Shown: positions 17,254 through 25,320 of the stretch, in pieces
Layout: each line of letters starts with the position of its first letter
How positions within the stretch are numbered: position 1 is the stretch's first letter
Source of the DNA: Bacteroidales bacterium
Lineage (GTDB): Bacteria > Bacteroidota > Bacteroidia > Bacteroidales > UBA3824
Length of the DNA: 64,000 nucleotides
NCBI GenBank assembly: GCA_017412115.1
Contig: JAFPYR010000069.1
Coordinates: forward strand, 1 to 64,000
Direction of reading: 5' to 3'
Translations under genes and position numbers: made by a program
The notes under the pieces: generated by a model
What the model saw: only the letters and a program-made list of their open reading frames with translations
Told to the model about the DNA's origin: nothing
The model's database searches: none

Positions 17254-17820
17254 ATGAAAACAGAAATTAATAAAGATCCTATGGAATGGGAAGTCTTGGA
17301 AAGCGAATATCTTTTCCAAAGACCGTGGCTGACAGCACGGCGCGACCACGTAAAACTGCCTACCGGCGCAGAAATCAACGAGTTTTATGTTTTGGAATAT
17401 CCTGAATTTTGTAATGTCATAGCAATTACTAAAGACGGGAAATACGTGCTTGAACGTCAATACCGTCACGCTCAAAAACTCACCGCTTATGAACTGCCAG
17501 CAGGCTGCGTTGAAAAAGGTGAAGACCCGATGGAAGGTGCAAAACGCGAACTCTATGAAGAAACAGGTTACGCCGGTGGAACTTGGTCGCATCTTATGAC
17601 TACAAGCCCTAACGCAGGAGCGTGCAACAATTACAGTCATACTTTTGTGGCTAAAGGCGTGGAAAAAGTCTCAACTCAACACCTTGAAGACACGGAGGAT
17701 ATAAAAATATTTTTAGCTGACGAACAAGATGTTATCAGAATGTTGAAAAACGATGAATTTCATCAGGCAATGATGGCGGCTCCTCTGTGGAAATACTTTG
17801 CAATCAACAAGTTAATATAA
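17254..17820 (+). CDS. Nudix hydrolase, ADP-ribose pyrophosphatase-like
   Basis: 188 residues from the ATG at 17254. The complete Nudix box is present: G-x5-E-x7-REL-x-EETGY, read as GCVEKGE then DPMEGAK then RELYEETGY, which binds the catalytic Mg2+. The upstream LERQYRHAQKLTAYELPAG is typical of the ADP-sugar pyrophosphatase branch (R-Q-Y-R before E-x-P-A-G). A likely reaction is hydrolysis of ADP-ribose or another nucleotide sugar; the exact substrate is inferred. It is first of three closely packed genes; trmH follows after 3 bp. Confidence 0.88.
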   Translation: MKTEINKDPMEWEVLESEYLFQRPWLTARRDHVKLPTGAEINEFYVLEYPEFCNVIAITKDGKYVLERQYRHAQKLTAYELPAGCVEKGEDPMEGAKRELYEETGYAGGTWSHLMTTSPNAGACNNYSHTFVAKGVEKVSTQHLEDTEDIKIFLADEQDVIRMLKNDEFHQAMMAAPLWKYFAINKLI

Positions 17821-17823
17821 AAA

Positions 17824-18495
17824 ATGTTAGAAAAACTTACGGAACATCTTTCGCAGTTTATGCTGCAAGAGCGTTATAATCAGATGATTAAAGTTTTGAG
17901 CGGGAGAACGGAATATGTAGTTCCCGTTTTGGAAAACATTTATCAACCGCAAAACGCAAATGCCGTTATCAGAACTGCAGAATGTCTTGGATTTCAAAGA
18001 CTTTGTGTCATCGAAAATACTCATAAATTTCAGGTTCACAGAGATATATGTATGGGTTCAACCAAGTGGTTGGACATCGAAAAATTCTCCGAAAAACCTT
18101 TTAACACCACGGATTGTATCGAAAAACTCAAAAAACAAGGTTACAGAATCGTTGCAACAACACCGCACGAAAAAGGGCAAATGTTAGACGATTTTGACAT
18201 CACAAAAGGCAAATGCGCCATACTCTTCGGAACTGAAAAATTCGGCTTAACAGACGAAGCTATCGCTATGAGCGACGAATTTTTAACTATTCCGATGTAC
18301 GGTTTTACTGAAAGTTTTAATATTTCGGTTTCGTGCGCATTAGTCCTCTACAAGTTAAGAGAAAAATTAATGCAATCCGATGTTAATTTTCATATCGACG
18401 ACCAAAGATTTTACGAAATATTGCTTGATTGGCAGAAAAAAAGCATCAGAGAATGTAACAAAATAATTGACAGATATTATCATGACAGAAACTAA
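17824..18495 (+). CDS. trmH: tRNA 2'-O-methyltransferase TrmH (SpoU/SPOUT family)
   Basis: 223 residues. SPOUT methyltransferase with the three motifs in order: N-x5-R in NANAVIRTAECLGF, ILFGTEKFGLTDEA, and IPMYGFTESFNISVSCAL, which form the trefoil-knot SAM site. The N-terminal helix and the RYYHDRN C-terminal tail match the Gm18 tRNA enzyme TrmH better than the 23S enzyme RlmB. Arg in motif 1 is the catalytic residue of the family. The end of the gene overlaps the next gene by 14 bp. Confidence 0.85.
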   Translation: MLEKLTEHLSQFMLQERYNQMIKVLSGRTEYVVPVLENIYQPQNANAVIRTAECLGFQRLCVIENTHKFQVHRDICMGSTKWLDIEKFSEKPFNTTDCIEKLKKQGYRIVATTPHEKGQMLDDFDITKGKCAILFGTEKFGLTDEAIAMSDEFLTIPMYGFTESFNISVSCALVLYKLREKLMQSDVNFHIDDQRFYEILLDWQKKSIRECNKIIDRYYHDRN

Positions 18496-19669
18496 CAGAC
18501 AAATGTTTATGCGCTGTGTCGCGCAAACCTCATACACGCCACTTTCGGCAGAAGTCGAACGGGCAGAAGGCGTTTTTATGTACCGCCCCGATGGCAGCAA
18601 AATTATTGACACCGTATCAGGTGTTTCGGTTGCTAACATCGGACACTGCAACCCCAAAGTCGTAGAAGCCGTTAAAAATCAAGCCGAAAAATATATGCAT
18701 TTAATGGTTTACGGTGAAATTATTCAATCGCCTCAAGTGCTTTTGGCTGAAAAACTCACAAACCTTTTACCGAAAAATATCGACAATATTTTCTTTGTTA
18801 ATTCGGGTTCGGAGGCAACGGACGGCTCTTTGAAACTCGCAAAACGTTACACCAAACGAAAAGAGATTATTTGCTTTAAAAACGCTTATCACGGCAGCAC
18901 AATCGGCGCAATGTCCGTTTGGGGTGCTGACAAATACAATCAAGCTTACAAACCGCTTTTACAAAACGTTAAACGCTTAAATTTCAACAAAATGGAAGAT
19001 TTAGCGAAGATAACGGAAAAAACGGCTTGTGTTATAACCGAAATTATTCAATCGGAAGGCGGACTCAATATTCCCGACCTTGAATGGGCAAAAGCTTTAA
19101 GACAAAGATGCACAGAAACGGGTGCGGTTTTAATTATTGACGAAGTTCAAATGGGTTTCGGCAGGACGGGCAAAATGTTCGGTTTTGAAAATTTCGGAAT
19201 CGAACCCGACATCGTAAATTTTGCAAAAGGTTTGGGCGGCGGTATGCCTATCGGAGCATTTGCCGCTAACAAAAAAATGATGGAATGTTTTTGCGACCCG
19301 CCGCTTGGACACATTACGACTTTCGGCGGACATCCGGTTTCGTGCGCTGCCGCATTAGCAAGCATTAACTACATAATAGATAACAAATTAGCGGAAACAG
19401 CAACCGAAAAAGGCGATTATTTCATTTCGCTTATAAAAGACCACAAAAAAGTAAAACGCACTTGGGGAATAGGCCTTTTCAGAGGTGTTGAAGTTGATAA
19501 AAAAATCAATATGGGCGAATTTTTACACAAAGCGTTGGACAACGGGGTTTTGACGGATTTATTCATTTTCCGCGACCATGCTTTCAGATTTGCTCCACCG
19601 CTAATAATCACAAAAGAGGAAATCCAATACGCCGTAAATTTAATCAAAAAGACATTGGACGAATTCTAA
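18482..19669 (+). CDS. Class III PLP-dependent aminotransferase
   Basis: 395 residues from the ATG at 18482, inside the end of trmH; an earlier in-frame start at 18467 is less likely. The fold-type I PLP motifs are present: NSGSEATDGSLKLAKRYT, the PLP aspartate in IIDEVQMGFGRTG, and the Schiff-base lysine in FAKGLGGGMPIGA. The family includes acetylornithine, GABA and 4-aminobutyrate transaminases; the substrate cannot be named. An arginine-route role is possible but the ArgE-like gene is 35 kb away. A terminator follows. Confidence 0.85.
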   Translation: MTETNRQMFMRCVAQTSYTPLSAEVERAEGVFMYRPDGSKIIDTVSGVSVANIGHCNPKVVEAVKNQAEKYMHLMVYGEIIQSPQVLLAEKLTNLLPKNIDNIFFVNSGSEATDGSLKLAKRYTKRKEIICFKNAYHGSTIGAMSVWGADKYNQAYKPLLQNVKRLNFNKMEDLAKITEKTACVITEIIQSEGGLNIPDLEWAKALRQRCTETGAVLIIDEVQMGFGRTGKMFGFENFGIEPDIVNFAKGLGGGMPIGAFAANKKMMECFCDPPLGHITTFGGHPVSCAAALASINYIIDNKLAETATEKGDYFISLIKDHKKVKRTWGIGLFRGVEVDKKINMGEFLHKALDNGVLTDLFIFRDHAFRFAPPLIITKEEIQYAVNLIKKTLDEF

Positions 19670-19680
19670 AATAAAAAAAA

Positions 19681-19730
19681 CAAACGGGCTGCAATTTTCC
19701 CTAAAAAAATCTTGCGACCCGTTTGTTTTT
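19681..19730. terminator. Bidirectional terminator between convergent genes
   Basis: CAAACGGG (19681-19688) pairs with CCCGTTTG (19718-19725) and A/T runs flank both sides, so it can work for the aminotransferase gene (+) and the gene at 19746 (-). The loop is long (29 bases). Confidence 0.7.
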
Positions 19731-19745
19731 TATATTAAAAAAATT

Positions 19746-20471
19746 CTAACAAAATCTATTAATCAACGTTGCAAAATGATTGATTATCAAGGCTTTGTCA
19801 GATGCGGCAATAGAATCAATTCCAAAAGTATAAAGTCCGTGTCTTGGAATATAAACATTAGTTTTTTTGCCTAATGCTTGCGATAACATAGCCTCAAAAT
19901 CCGAGTTTCCATCCTGCTCAATCACCGCAAAACTATTTTTAAAAGTCCACGTCTGATCAGGTGAAAAATCCGCTGCCATGTTCAAAAAACGTTTTGTGTC
20001 ATAACCGATTTTCCTCATCGCCGACTCCAATTCCGGCGGATAACTATGAATAAAACAAGCCGAAGAATATTTCGGGTCTGTCAGCAAATTATAAGCCTTG
20101 AGTACAGGTGATAATTCAATAGGAAATTTTATAAGATTATCCGCTATGATTTCAAACGCATTACAATTATCGTTGATACGGATAATACATGAAAAATCCA
20201 TCGGTGTTTTTGTATATTGTTCAATCGAACATTTCAAAGCCGTTGTATAAAAATATCTGCCTTTCAATCCGCTCAAAACCTCTTCCAAAGAATACTCGGG
20301 ACTAATAGCAACTTTACGTTGAGCATCTTCGGTCATAAACTCAGTTACGTCCAAAAACAAAGCCCCCGCACGTCCTAATGTCAAACCGTTAGAACTTATA
20401 CAACGAGCAGCATCTACAACGCGAGAAACCTTTTTCGCCAACAAATCGTTTTTATACAATATCGAAACCAT
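19746..20471 (-). CDS. Putative class II aldolase/adducin-like protein with a changed metal site
   Basis: 241 residues, no signal peptide. Three stretches resemble class II aldolases in the correct order: AARCISSNGLTLGRAGALF (like the sugar-phosphate loop), ACFIHSYPPELESAM (like the V-x-H-T-H-P metal motif) and IPRHGLYTFGIDSIAASDKA (like the HG-x-x-x-x-G motif). The second metal-binding His is Tyr here (HSY instead of HTH), and no clear catalytic Glu is seen in the middle. It may thus be a non-catalytic or divergent member. The assignment is by eye only. Confidence 0.45.
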   Translation of the reverse strand: MVSILYKNDLLAKKVSRVVDAARCISSNGLTLGRAGALFLDVTEFMTEDAQRKVAISPEYSLEEVLSGLKGRYFYTTALKCSIEQYTKTPMDFSCIIRINDNCNAFEIIADNLIKFPIELSPVLKAYNLLTDPKYSSACFIHSYPPELESAMRKIGYDTKRFLNMAADFSPDQTWTFKNSFAVIEQDGNSDFEAMLSQALGKKTNVYIPRHGLYTFGIDSIAASDKALIINHFATLINRFC

Positions 20472-20560
20472 ATACTAAAAACACTTTTCTTTTCAAGTGC
20501 ATTGCAAAATAAGCGATTCCCACAAACAAAACAAAATTTTTTTTGTTAAATTTTAATTAA

Positions 20561-20594
20561 AAACGCCGCAGCATAAAAAAATACTGCGGCGTTT
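20561..20594 (-). terminator. Terminator of the nuclease-receptor operon
   Basis: An 11-bp GC-rich stem (20561-20571 with 20584-20594), 12-base loop, T run on both strands. It lies 14 bp after the endonuclease stop on the minus strand. Confidence 0.85.
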
Positions 20595-20607
20595 TTTTAT
20601 ATTCCAC

Positions 20608-21498
20608 TTAAAACTCCCAATCGGAAACGGTAATTTGCCTTTCCTCCTCATCCTGAATTTGTGGGTCAAGATTGTAGTAAAAATCTATTCCGGTCAAATC
20701 CTCCAAATCGTCAATTGAAATTGCATATTGTTTTAAGTCCTTTTTCTCGCTTTCCGAATAAGAATTACGATGTTCTATCCAAAAGCCCATTGCTTTGTAT
20801 TTATCGTCTTTAACGCAAAGAACAGCCATAAAAAAGTATTTCGGAATTATCAGACCCGAATACCCGTGAGTGTAAAAGTCGAAAATTTGCGATTTATCGT
20901 CAATTGTTCCGCCTTTTACCACGTACAAAGTATCACGAAATTCGTTTCGGTTCCAATTTCTAACTTTAGCCTCCATATCGCCCCAAATTTCTGAATTAAG
21001 AATGTGGTATTGAGGGTGCATATTGGAATAGCAAAAAGTCTGACGATTCATGTTTTTGTTTTGTAAACGGTCGGCAGAAGGGCACATGTGCCCTCTGTCA
21101 AAACCGCTTGATTTATAATCTTCGGGAACGGAACGATATTCGTCCGGGATTGTCTCGTCTTCGTGCCAAGCATCATCGCCGCTACGCTCCACCGTTTTTA
21201 CAGAATTGTCTTTAAACATACGGTAAGCCGTCCAACGTTGAGCACGCTTGTCGCAGTCCCACTCCAAAAAATAATTAACACCATAATCATCATCGCTTTT
21301 AACGATAACTAAATTGTTGTCACCGCCTTTTGGTTTTGGACATTCAATACGTTTTACTACATCGGACTGAATAGTCGGTTTTTCAATATCCGTTTGAGAA
21401 TTGTTTTCAGAGAAAATCACATCCTCGTTTTCCGGCACTTTAGCACAAGAGCCGAAAAAAAACAATATCAAAACATATATCAATTTTCTATTCATCAT
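20608..21498 (-). CDS. Secreted DNA/RNA non-specific endonuclease (NUC1 family) lipoprotein
   Basis: 296 residues. Lipobox FFGSC, then a linker and a NUC1 domain. The catalytic DRGH motif is at 134-137 (GFDRGHMCPSADR) with general-base H137. The magnesium-binding region is NMHPQYHILNSEIWGDME (N159, N168, E176). Such enzymes cut DNA and RNA without sequence preference outside the cytoplasm. It is the last gene of a four-gene operon with a TonB-dependent receptor, which suggests that it provides nucleotides or oligonucleotides from external nucleic acid. Confidence 0.9.
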   Translation of the reverse strand: MMNRKLIYVLILFFFGSCAKVPENEDVIFSENNSQTDIEKPTIQSDVVKRIECPKPKGGDNNLVIVKSDDDYGVNYFLEWDCDKRAQRWTAYRMFKDNSVKTVERSGDDAWHEDETIPDEYRSVPEDYKSSGFDRGHMCPSADRLQNKNMNRQTFCYSNMHPQYHILNSEIWGDMEAKVRNWNRNEFRDTLYVVKGGTIDDKSQIFDFYTHGYSGLIIPKYFFMAVLCVKDDKYKAMGFWIEHRNSYSESEKKDLKQYAISIDDLEDLTGIDFYYNLDPQIQDEEERQITVSDWEF

Positions 21499-21517
21499 TG
21501 AAAATGCTTTTTAATGA

Positions 21518-24442
21518 TTAATTTGTGGGTTTGGTGCCGGCGGTAGAACCATTCAATTCTGTATATGAAAGAGTTGAAATACCTCCATCCGTGGAAAAAT
21601 AATTACCGTTTGTACCATACAATAAAACCTCTTTACCTATATTCCCTGTATTGTCTTTTATATTTAAAAGAGTTCTAATAGCACCTGTAGGTAATTTTAC
21701 AAAAACACATTCGCTAACCTCTGTTGCATTTTTATTGTCAGAAACAGCCAAATTAGAATTTACTGCATCAGTAGAATTAAACACCACATTCGTTGCAGAT
21801 TTTACGTAACCTACAATATAACATTTTACATATCCCTTAGTACCGGCAGCAAGGTTTTTCCATTCTTCACAAGTATACGGATCTTCGTAAGTTCCTTTTG
21901 TATTAGCATTATCTTTAACAGAAAAATTCACAATTTCATATTGACCAGCAAAATCTTCGGGACTTTGATACTTGAAAGCAATAGTAATTTTTTTACCCTT
22001 ATAATCTTTCAAATCAATATTATTGGCTTGTGTTCCGGAAGTTGCCTTAAACGAAATTGTTAATGCTGTTTTTGTCGCTTGAGAAATATCACTACCGTCA
22101 TAATTTTCCAAAATATATGCGGTATAATATGTTGAGGGAGTTGTAATATCTTTGTACCATGTGGTAAAAGACAAAAGCGGCTCTTGAACATTAGTTAAAT
22201 CAAATTTCGGTGAAATAAGCCAAGATTCTGCTTCAGCTGTTGATGATGACACTGCACCATTAGATGTTGCACTCCAAACATGAGAATCACTTGCGTCAAA
22301 TCTCTTAACATCATAAACAGAAAAATTACCTAATGAATTTTTCAATGTATTTGAATAAGGATATGAAGTAATAACAGTTTGTGTATTATTTGTTCCGTCA
22401 TAACCTGAAACAGGAGCAGCAGAAACTTCTGATACTTTAAAATCCTTAATTTGCCATGTTCCGGCTTTTTCCTCAGTTGAAGTATATTTGAACGCTACAC
22501 GAATCTTTTGACCCTTATAATCGGTTAAATCAACCGAATTATCAACAAAAGTTTTAACGGCAGTCGGCCATTCTGAAATCTCTAAATCCTTCCATGTAGC
22601 CGAAGTAGGATTACCGCTTGTATAATTTGTAGAAATCAATACACTGCATGAAGATTTAACATCTACTTCAAAATACTGACCCGATTGAGAGAACTTCAAA
22701 ACTGAATTTGCAGAAGAACCCAATTCAATTTCAGGAGAAATCAACCAAACTTCGGAATCAAAATTTGAACCGTTAATATACGCAGAACCCTTCATACAAG
22801 TATTTGTTGCATTATAATTCCAAATACTCGAAGTTGTAAGATTTCCGTTTTTAGAAACACAATAAGAAGTAAACTTACCTTGACTTGCAGTTAAATCTTC
22901 GTACGGCAAAGTAGTAATTTTTTCAGAAAGATTGTCTGTTCCTTCAATTTGGTCTTTGATAGGTTCTTTCGGTGCAGCCGTCGGATCGATTCCCGCCTCT
23001 TTATCTCCGATTTTAGCGTATTTAACTTCGGTAATTCCTCTTGTAAAACCATAATAACTGCCGATTTTAACATACATCAAAACTTCTTTTCCTAAATTAG
23101 TCGGAACTTTTGCAAGACTCAAAAGATTTTTCATTTCATCAGTAGAAAGTTTTACCGACGTAGAATTAAATGCAGTTTTTACGGTGTCAGCATCGGCTAT
23201 TGCAATATTGGTCGCTACTGCGCCCGTTGCCGAAAATGTAACTTTACCTGAACTCGGTATAAATCCTACAATTACACCCTTTACCCAAACATAATCAGTA
23301 GGAGTTTCATTTTCTTGAACGGCTGAAACATTGTACGGTTTTTCTTTCGTACCCTCACCGTCAGGTTTTGCAGCGTGTTCTTGTTTTACAATTACGGGTT
23401 CTGTTTCCTGCAATTTAACGTTTTTAAGCTCCCAAGTTCCGGCTTTTTCCGCCGTTGAAGTATATTTGAACGCTACACGAACCCTTGATTTTCCGGCATA
23501 TTTGCTCAAATCTATTATACCCGAATTAACAAAAGTATAACTCTTACCGTTTGACTCTTTAGGCCATGTTATTTCCAACGCCTCCCAATCAGTACTATCG
23601 TTTGAAGCCAAAACCTGACAAGCCTTATCAATAAGATTGTTATCAGCAAAATATGCCGCTGCATGGTCGAAAGTAAAATAAGCCGTTGTTTTTCCCGTCA
23701 AGTCTACGGGCGGCGAAATAAGCCAGCTCTCGGTCGCAAAATTCTTCTTGTTCTTGAAAGCCGTTGCAACCATACCGTAATTGGTAAAACTCCAAACATC
23801 AAAAGCAGAATCAGCACTGATAACATCTCTGAAACGGAAATTTCCCATAGTCTCGCTAAAAGGTTCGTCGATTTCCGTAACAACGGGTTGAGGCGATGTA
23901 TTGTCCGTAGGAGCAAGAATTGACGAAATTTCTTTGCCGTCAATTTTAGCATAAAAAGTATTTTTCAAACCTTTAACGCCGAAATATTTTGCCATGCAAC
24001 CGCCGATTACAACTTGTTTTCCGAAATTATCTTTATTATCTTTAAGATTCAACGCCGTGCGGATTTTACCCGTAGGAAGTTGAACGGGAACACATTTTGA
24101 AGATTCGGTAACATCAGCAGACTCGGCAATCAAAATGTTTGCAGTCTGAGAAACTGTATCGCTCGGAACAAAAACCGCACCCGAAGAAAGTTTAGTTCCG
24201 CAAACATATCCTACGATATAACCCGAAACGTATGCGGTATCGTTATTAGTCCCTAAATCCTTAATTGAGGAAATTTCGATAGGACTATCCGCCGTGCCGT
24301 AAGCAGATTTGTCGGACGAGGCCGCCTGACTGCTCTGAACGTTAGGATCTACATACGGCAAAGTATCATGCGTATCAACACATGAAGAAAGCAATGATAA
24401 TGCAGTTGCCGTTATAACAGAAAAATAAATTATTTTTTTCAT
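21518..24442 (-). CDS. Large surface lipoprotein with alternating DUF6359-like and choice-of-anchor-J-like domains
   Basis: 974 residues. Lipobox LSSC. The chain alternates two domain types. DUF6359-like modules (about residues 45-180, 365-480, 860-970) share GYIVGYV..., then N-x-A-x-x-D, then K-LPTG-x-IR-x-x-LN. Choice-of-anchor-J-like jelly rolls (three copies, about 190-350, 510-680, 700-850) share ESWLISP, F-x-F-x-x-x-A and VRVAFKYTST-EKAGTWEL-KN. They probably bind an external polymer at the cell surface. Two jelly-roll copies share a 46-bp DNA block at 44 of 46 positions (22458-22503, 23436-23481), a sign of recent internal duplication or conversion. Confidence 0.8.
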   Translation of the reverse strand: MKKIIYFSVITATALSLLSSCVDTHDTLPYVDPNVQSSQAASSDKSAYGTADSPIEISSIKDLGTNNDTAYVSGYIVGYVCGTKLSSGAVFVPSDTVSQTANILIAESADVTESSKCVPVQLPTGKIRTALNLKDNKDNFGKQVVIGGCMAKYFGVKGLKNTFYAKIDGKEISSILAPTDNTSPQPVVTEIDEPFSETMGNFRFRDVISADSAFDVWSFTNYGMVATAFKNKKNFATESWLISPPVDLTGKTTAYFTFDHAAAYFADNNLIDKACQVLASNDSTDWEALEITWPKESNGKSYTFVNSGIIDLSKYAGKSRVRVAFKYTSTAEKAGTWELKNVKLQETEPVIVKQEHAAKPDGEGTKEKPYNVSAVQENETPTDYVWVKGVIVGFIPSSGKVTFSATGAVATNIAIADADTVKTAFNSTSVKLSTDEMKNLLSLAKVPTNLGKEVLMYVKIGSYYGFTRGITEVKYAKIGDKEAGIDPTAAPKEPIKDQIEGTDNLSEKITTLPYEDLTASQGKFTSYCVSKNGNLTTSSIWNYNATNTCMKGSAYINGSNFDSEVWLISPEIELGSSANSVLKFSQSGQYFEVDVKSSCSVLISTNYTSGNPTSATWKDLEISEWPTAVKTFVDNSVDLTDYKGQKIRVAFKYTSTEEKAGTWQIKDFKVSEVSAAPVSGYDGTNNTQTVITSYPYSNTLKNSLGNFSVYDVKRFDASDSHVWSATSNGAVSSSTAEAESWLISPKFDLTNVQEPLLSFTTWYKDITTPSTYYTAYILENYDGSDISQATKTALTISFKATSGTQANNIDLKDYKGKKITIAFKYQSPEDFAGQYEIVNFSVKDNANTKGTYEDPYTCEEWKNLAAGTKGYVKCYIVGYVKSATNVVFNSTDAVNSNLAVSDNKNATEVSECVFVKLPTGAIRTLLNIKDNTGNIGKEVLLYGTNGNYFSTDGGISTLSYTELNGSTAGTKPTN

Positions 24443-24467
24443 TTTTTATAATATGTTTTTTATGTTT

Positions 24468-25307
24468 TTAATCTTCCAATAATTTTATGCATGCCCTTGT
24501 CGGTATCAAAAACTGCCAAGTATCTCTATAACGGGTAAGAACCACAGTTAAATCAACACTACCTTCAGGCATTATATCGTTAGCATATTTAGCATAATAA
24601 GCACTCGTTCTAATAACATAATTAGTAGGATATTCGTTTAAATAACGCTCCACATAACTACTGCCTTGATCGGGCGCAAAAACGGCCTTTCCATCAGCAC
24701 CGTGAAACGAAACGTTTTTCAGCGTAATCAAAGTTCCTAAATATTCGTCAGAAATTTCGGATTCAGAATTGATAATTTTAGGAACGACTCTTCCCTCTTC
24801 GGGGTCGGAAAGTATTCTGAAATGATCCTGCCAAACATACTTATTCATTCTTCCGATAGTATTGTTGTAAGGCGCACCGATTTGAGGCATTTCACCGTAA
24901 CCGCCGATATAAAGCCCTTTTAAATCCACAAGAATTTCCGCCGCAACGGGAAGATAACCGCAAATACCATTATCACTGATAGAAACCAAGATTCCGCCCG
25001 TTTCGTCTTCAAGCGCAACGGCATTCGATAATCCCGATTCGGAATCGTTAGCGGAAACCACGGCTTTTATCTTAATGTCGTCCTCTATCAAAGCACTCTG
25101 ACTTGATGAAATCACTGTCGAATATCTGTTTTTCAAATCCGCAATCGAGATAACATTCTCATCAACGAGAGTATTGTTGCCAAAAGGATAACCGTAAGGC
25201 AAATCGTTAGGATTTCTAAAATATCCTGGCACATCGTCCCAATCCTTTTCACCGCAGGAAACTAAAAAAGAGACTGCTAAAAATAATATTAAATTTTTAA
25301 GTTTCAT
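24468..25307 (-). CDS. DUF5689-domain lipoprotein
   Basis: 279 residues. Lipobox FLVSC. The body has a beta-rich OB-like pattern with IKAVVSANDSESGLSNAVALEDETGGILVSI and ILVDLKGLYIGGYGEMPQIG, typical of DUF5689 proteins, which usually occur beside TonB receptors and secreted nucleases in Bacteroidetes. Its binding partner is not known; a nucleic-acid binding role would fit the OB-like fold and the neighbours but is an inference. 13 bp separate it from the receptor gene and 25 bp from the 974-residue gene. Confidence 0.8.
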   Translation of the reverse strand: MKLKNLILFLAVSFLVSCGEKDWDDVPGYFRNPNDLPYGYPFGNNTLVDENVISIADLKNRYSTVISSSQSALIEDDIKIKAVVSANDSESGLSNAVALEDETGGILVSISDNGICGYLPVAAEILVDLKGLYIGGYGEMPQIGAPYNNTIGRMNKYVWQDHFRILSDPEEGRVVPKIINSESEISDEYLGTLITLKNVSFHGADGKAVFAPDQGSSYVERYLNEYPTNYVIRTSAYYAKYANDIMPEGSVDLTVVLTRYRDTWQFLIPTRACIKLLED

Positions 25308-25320
25308 AATTTTCTTTCAA

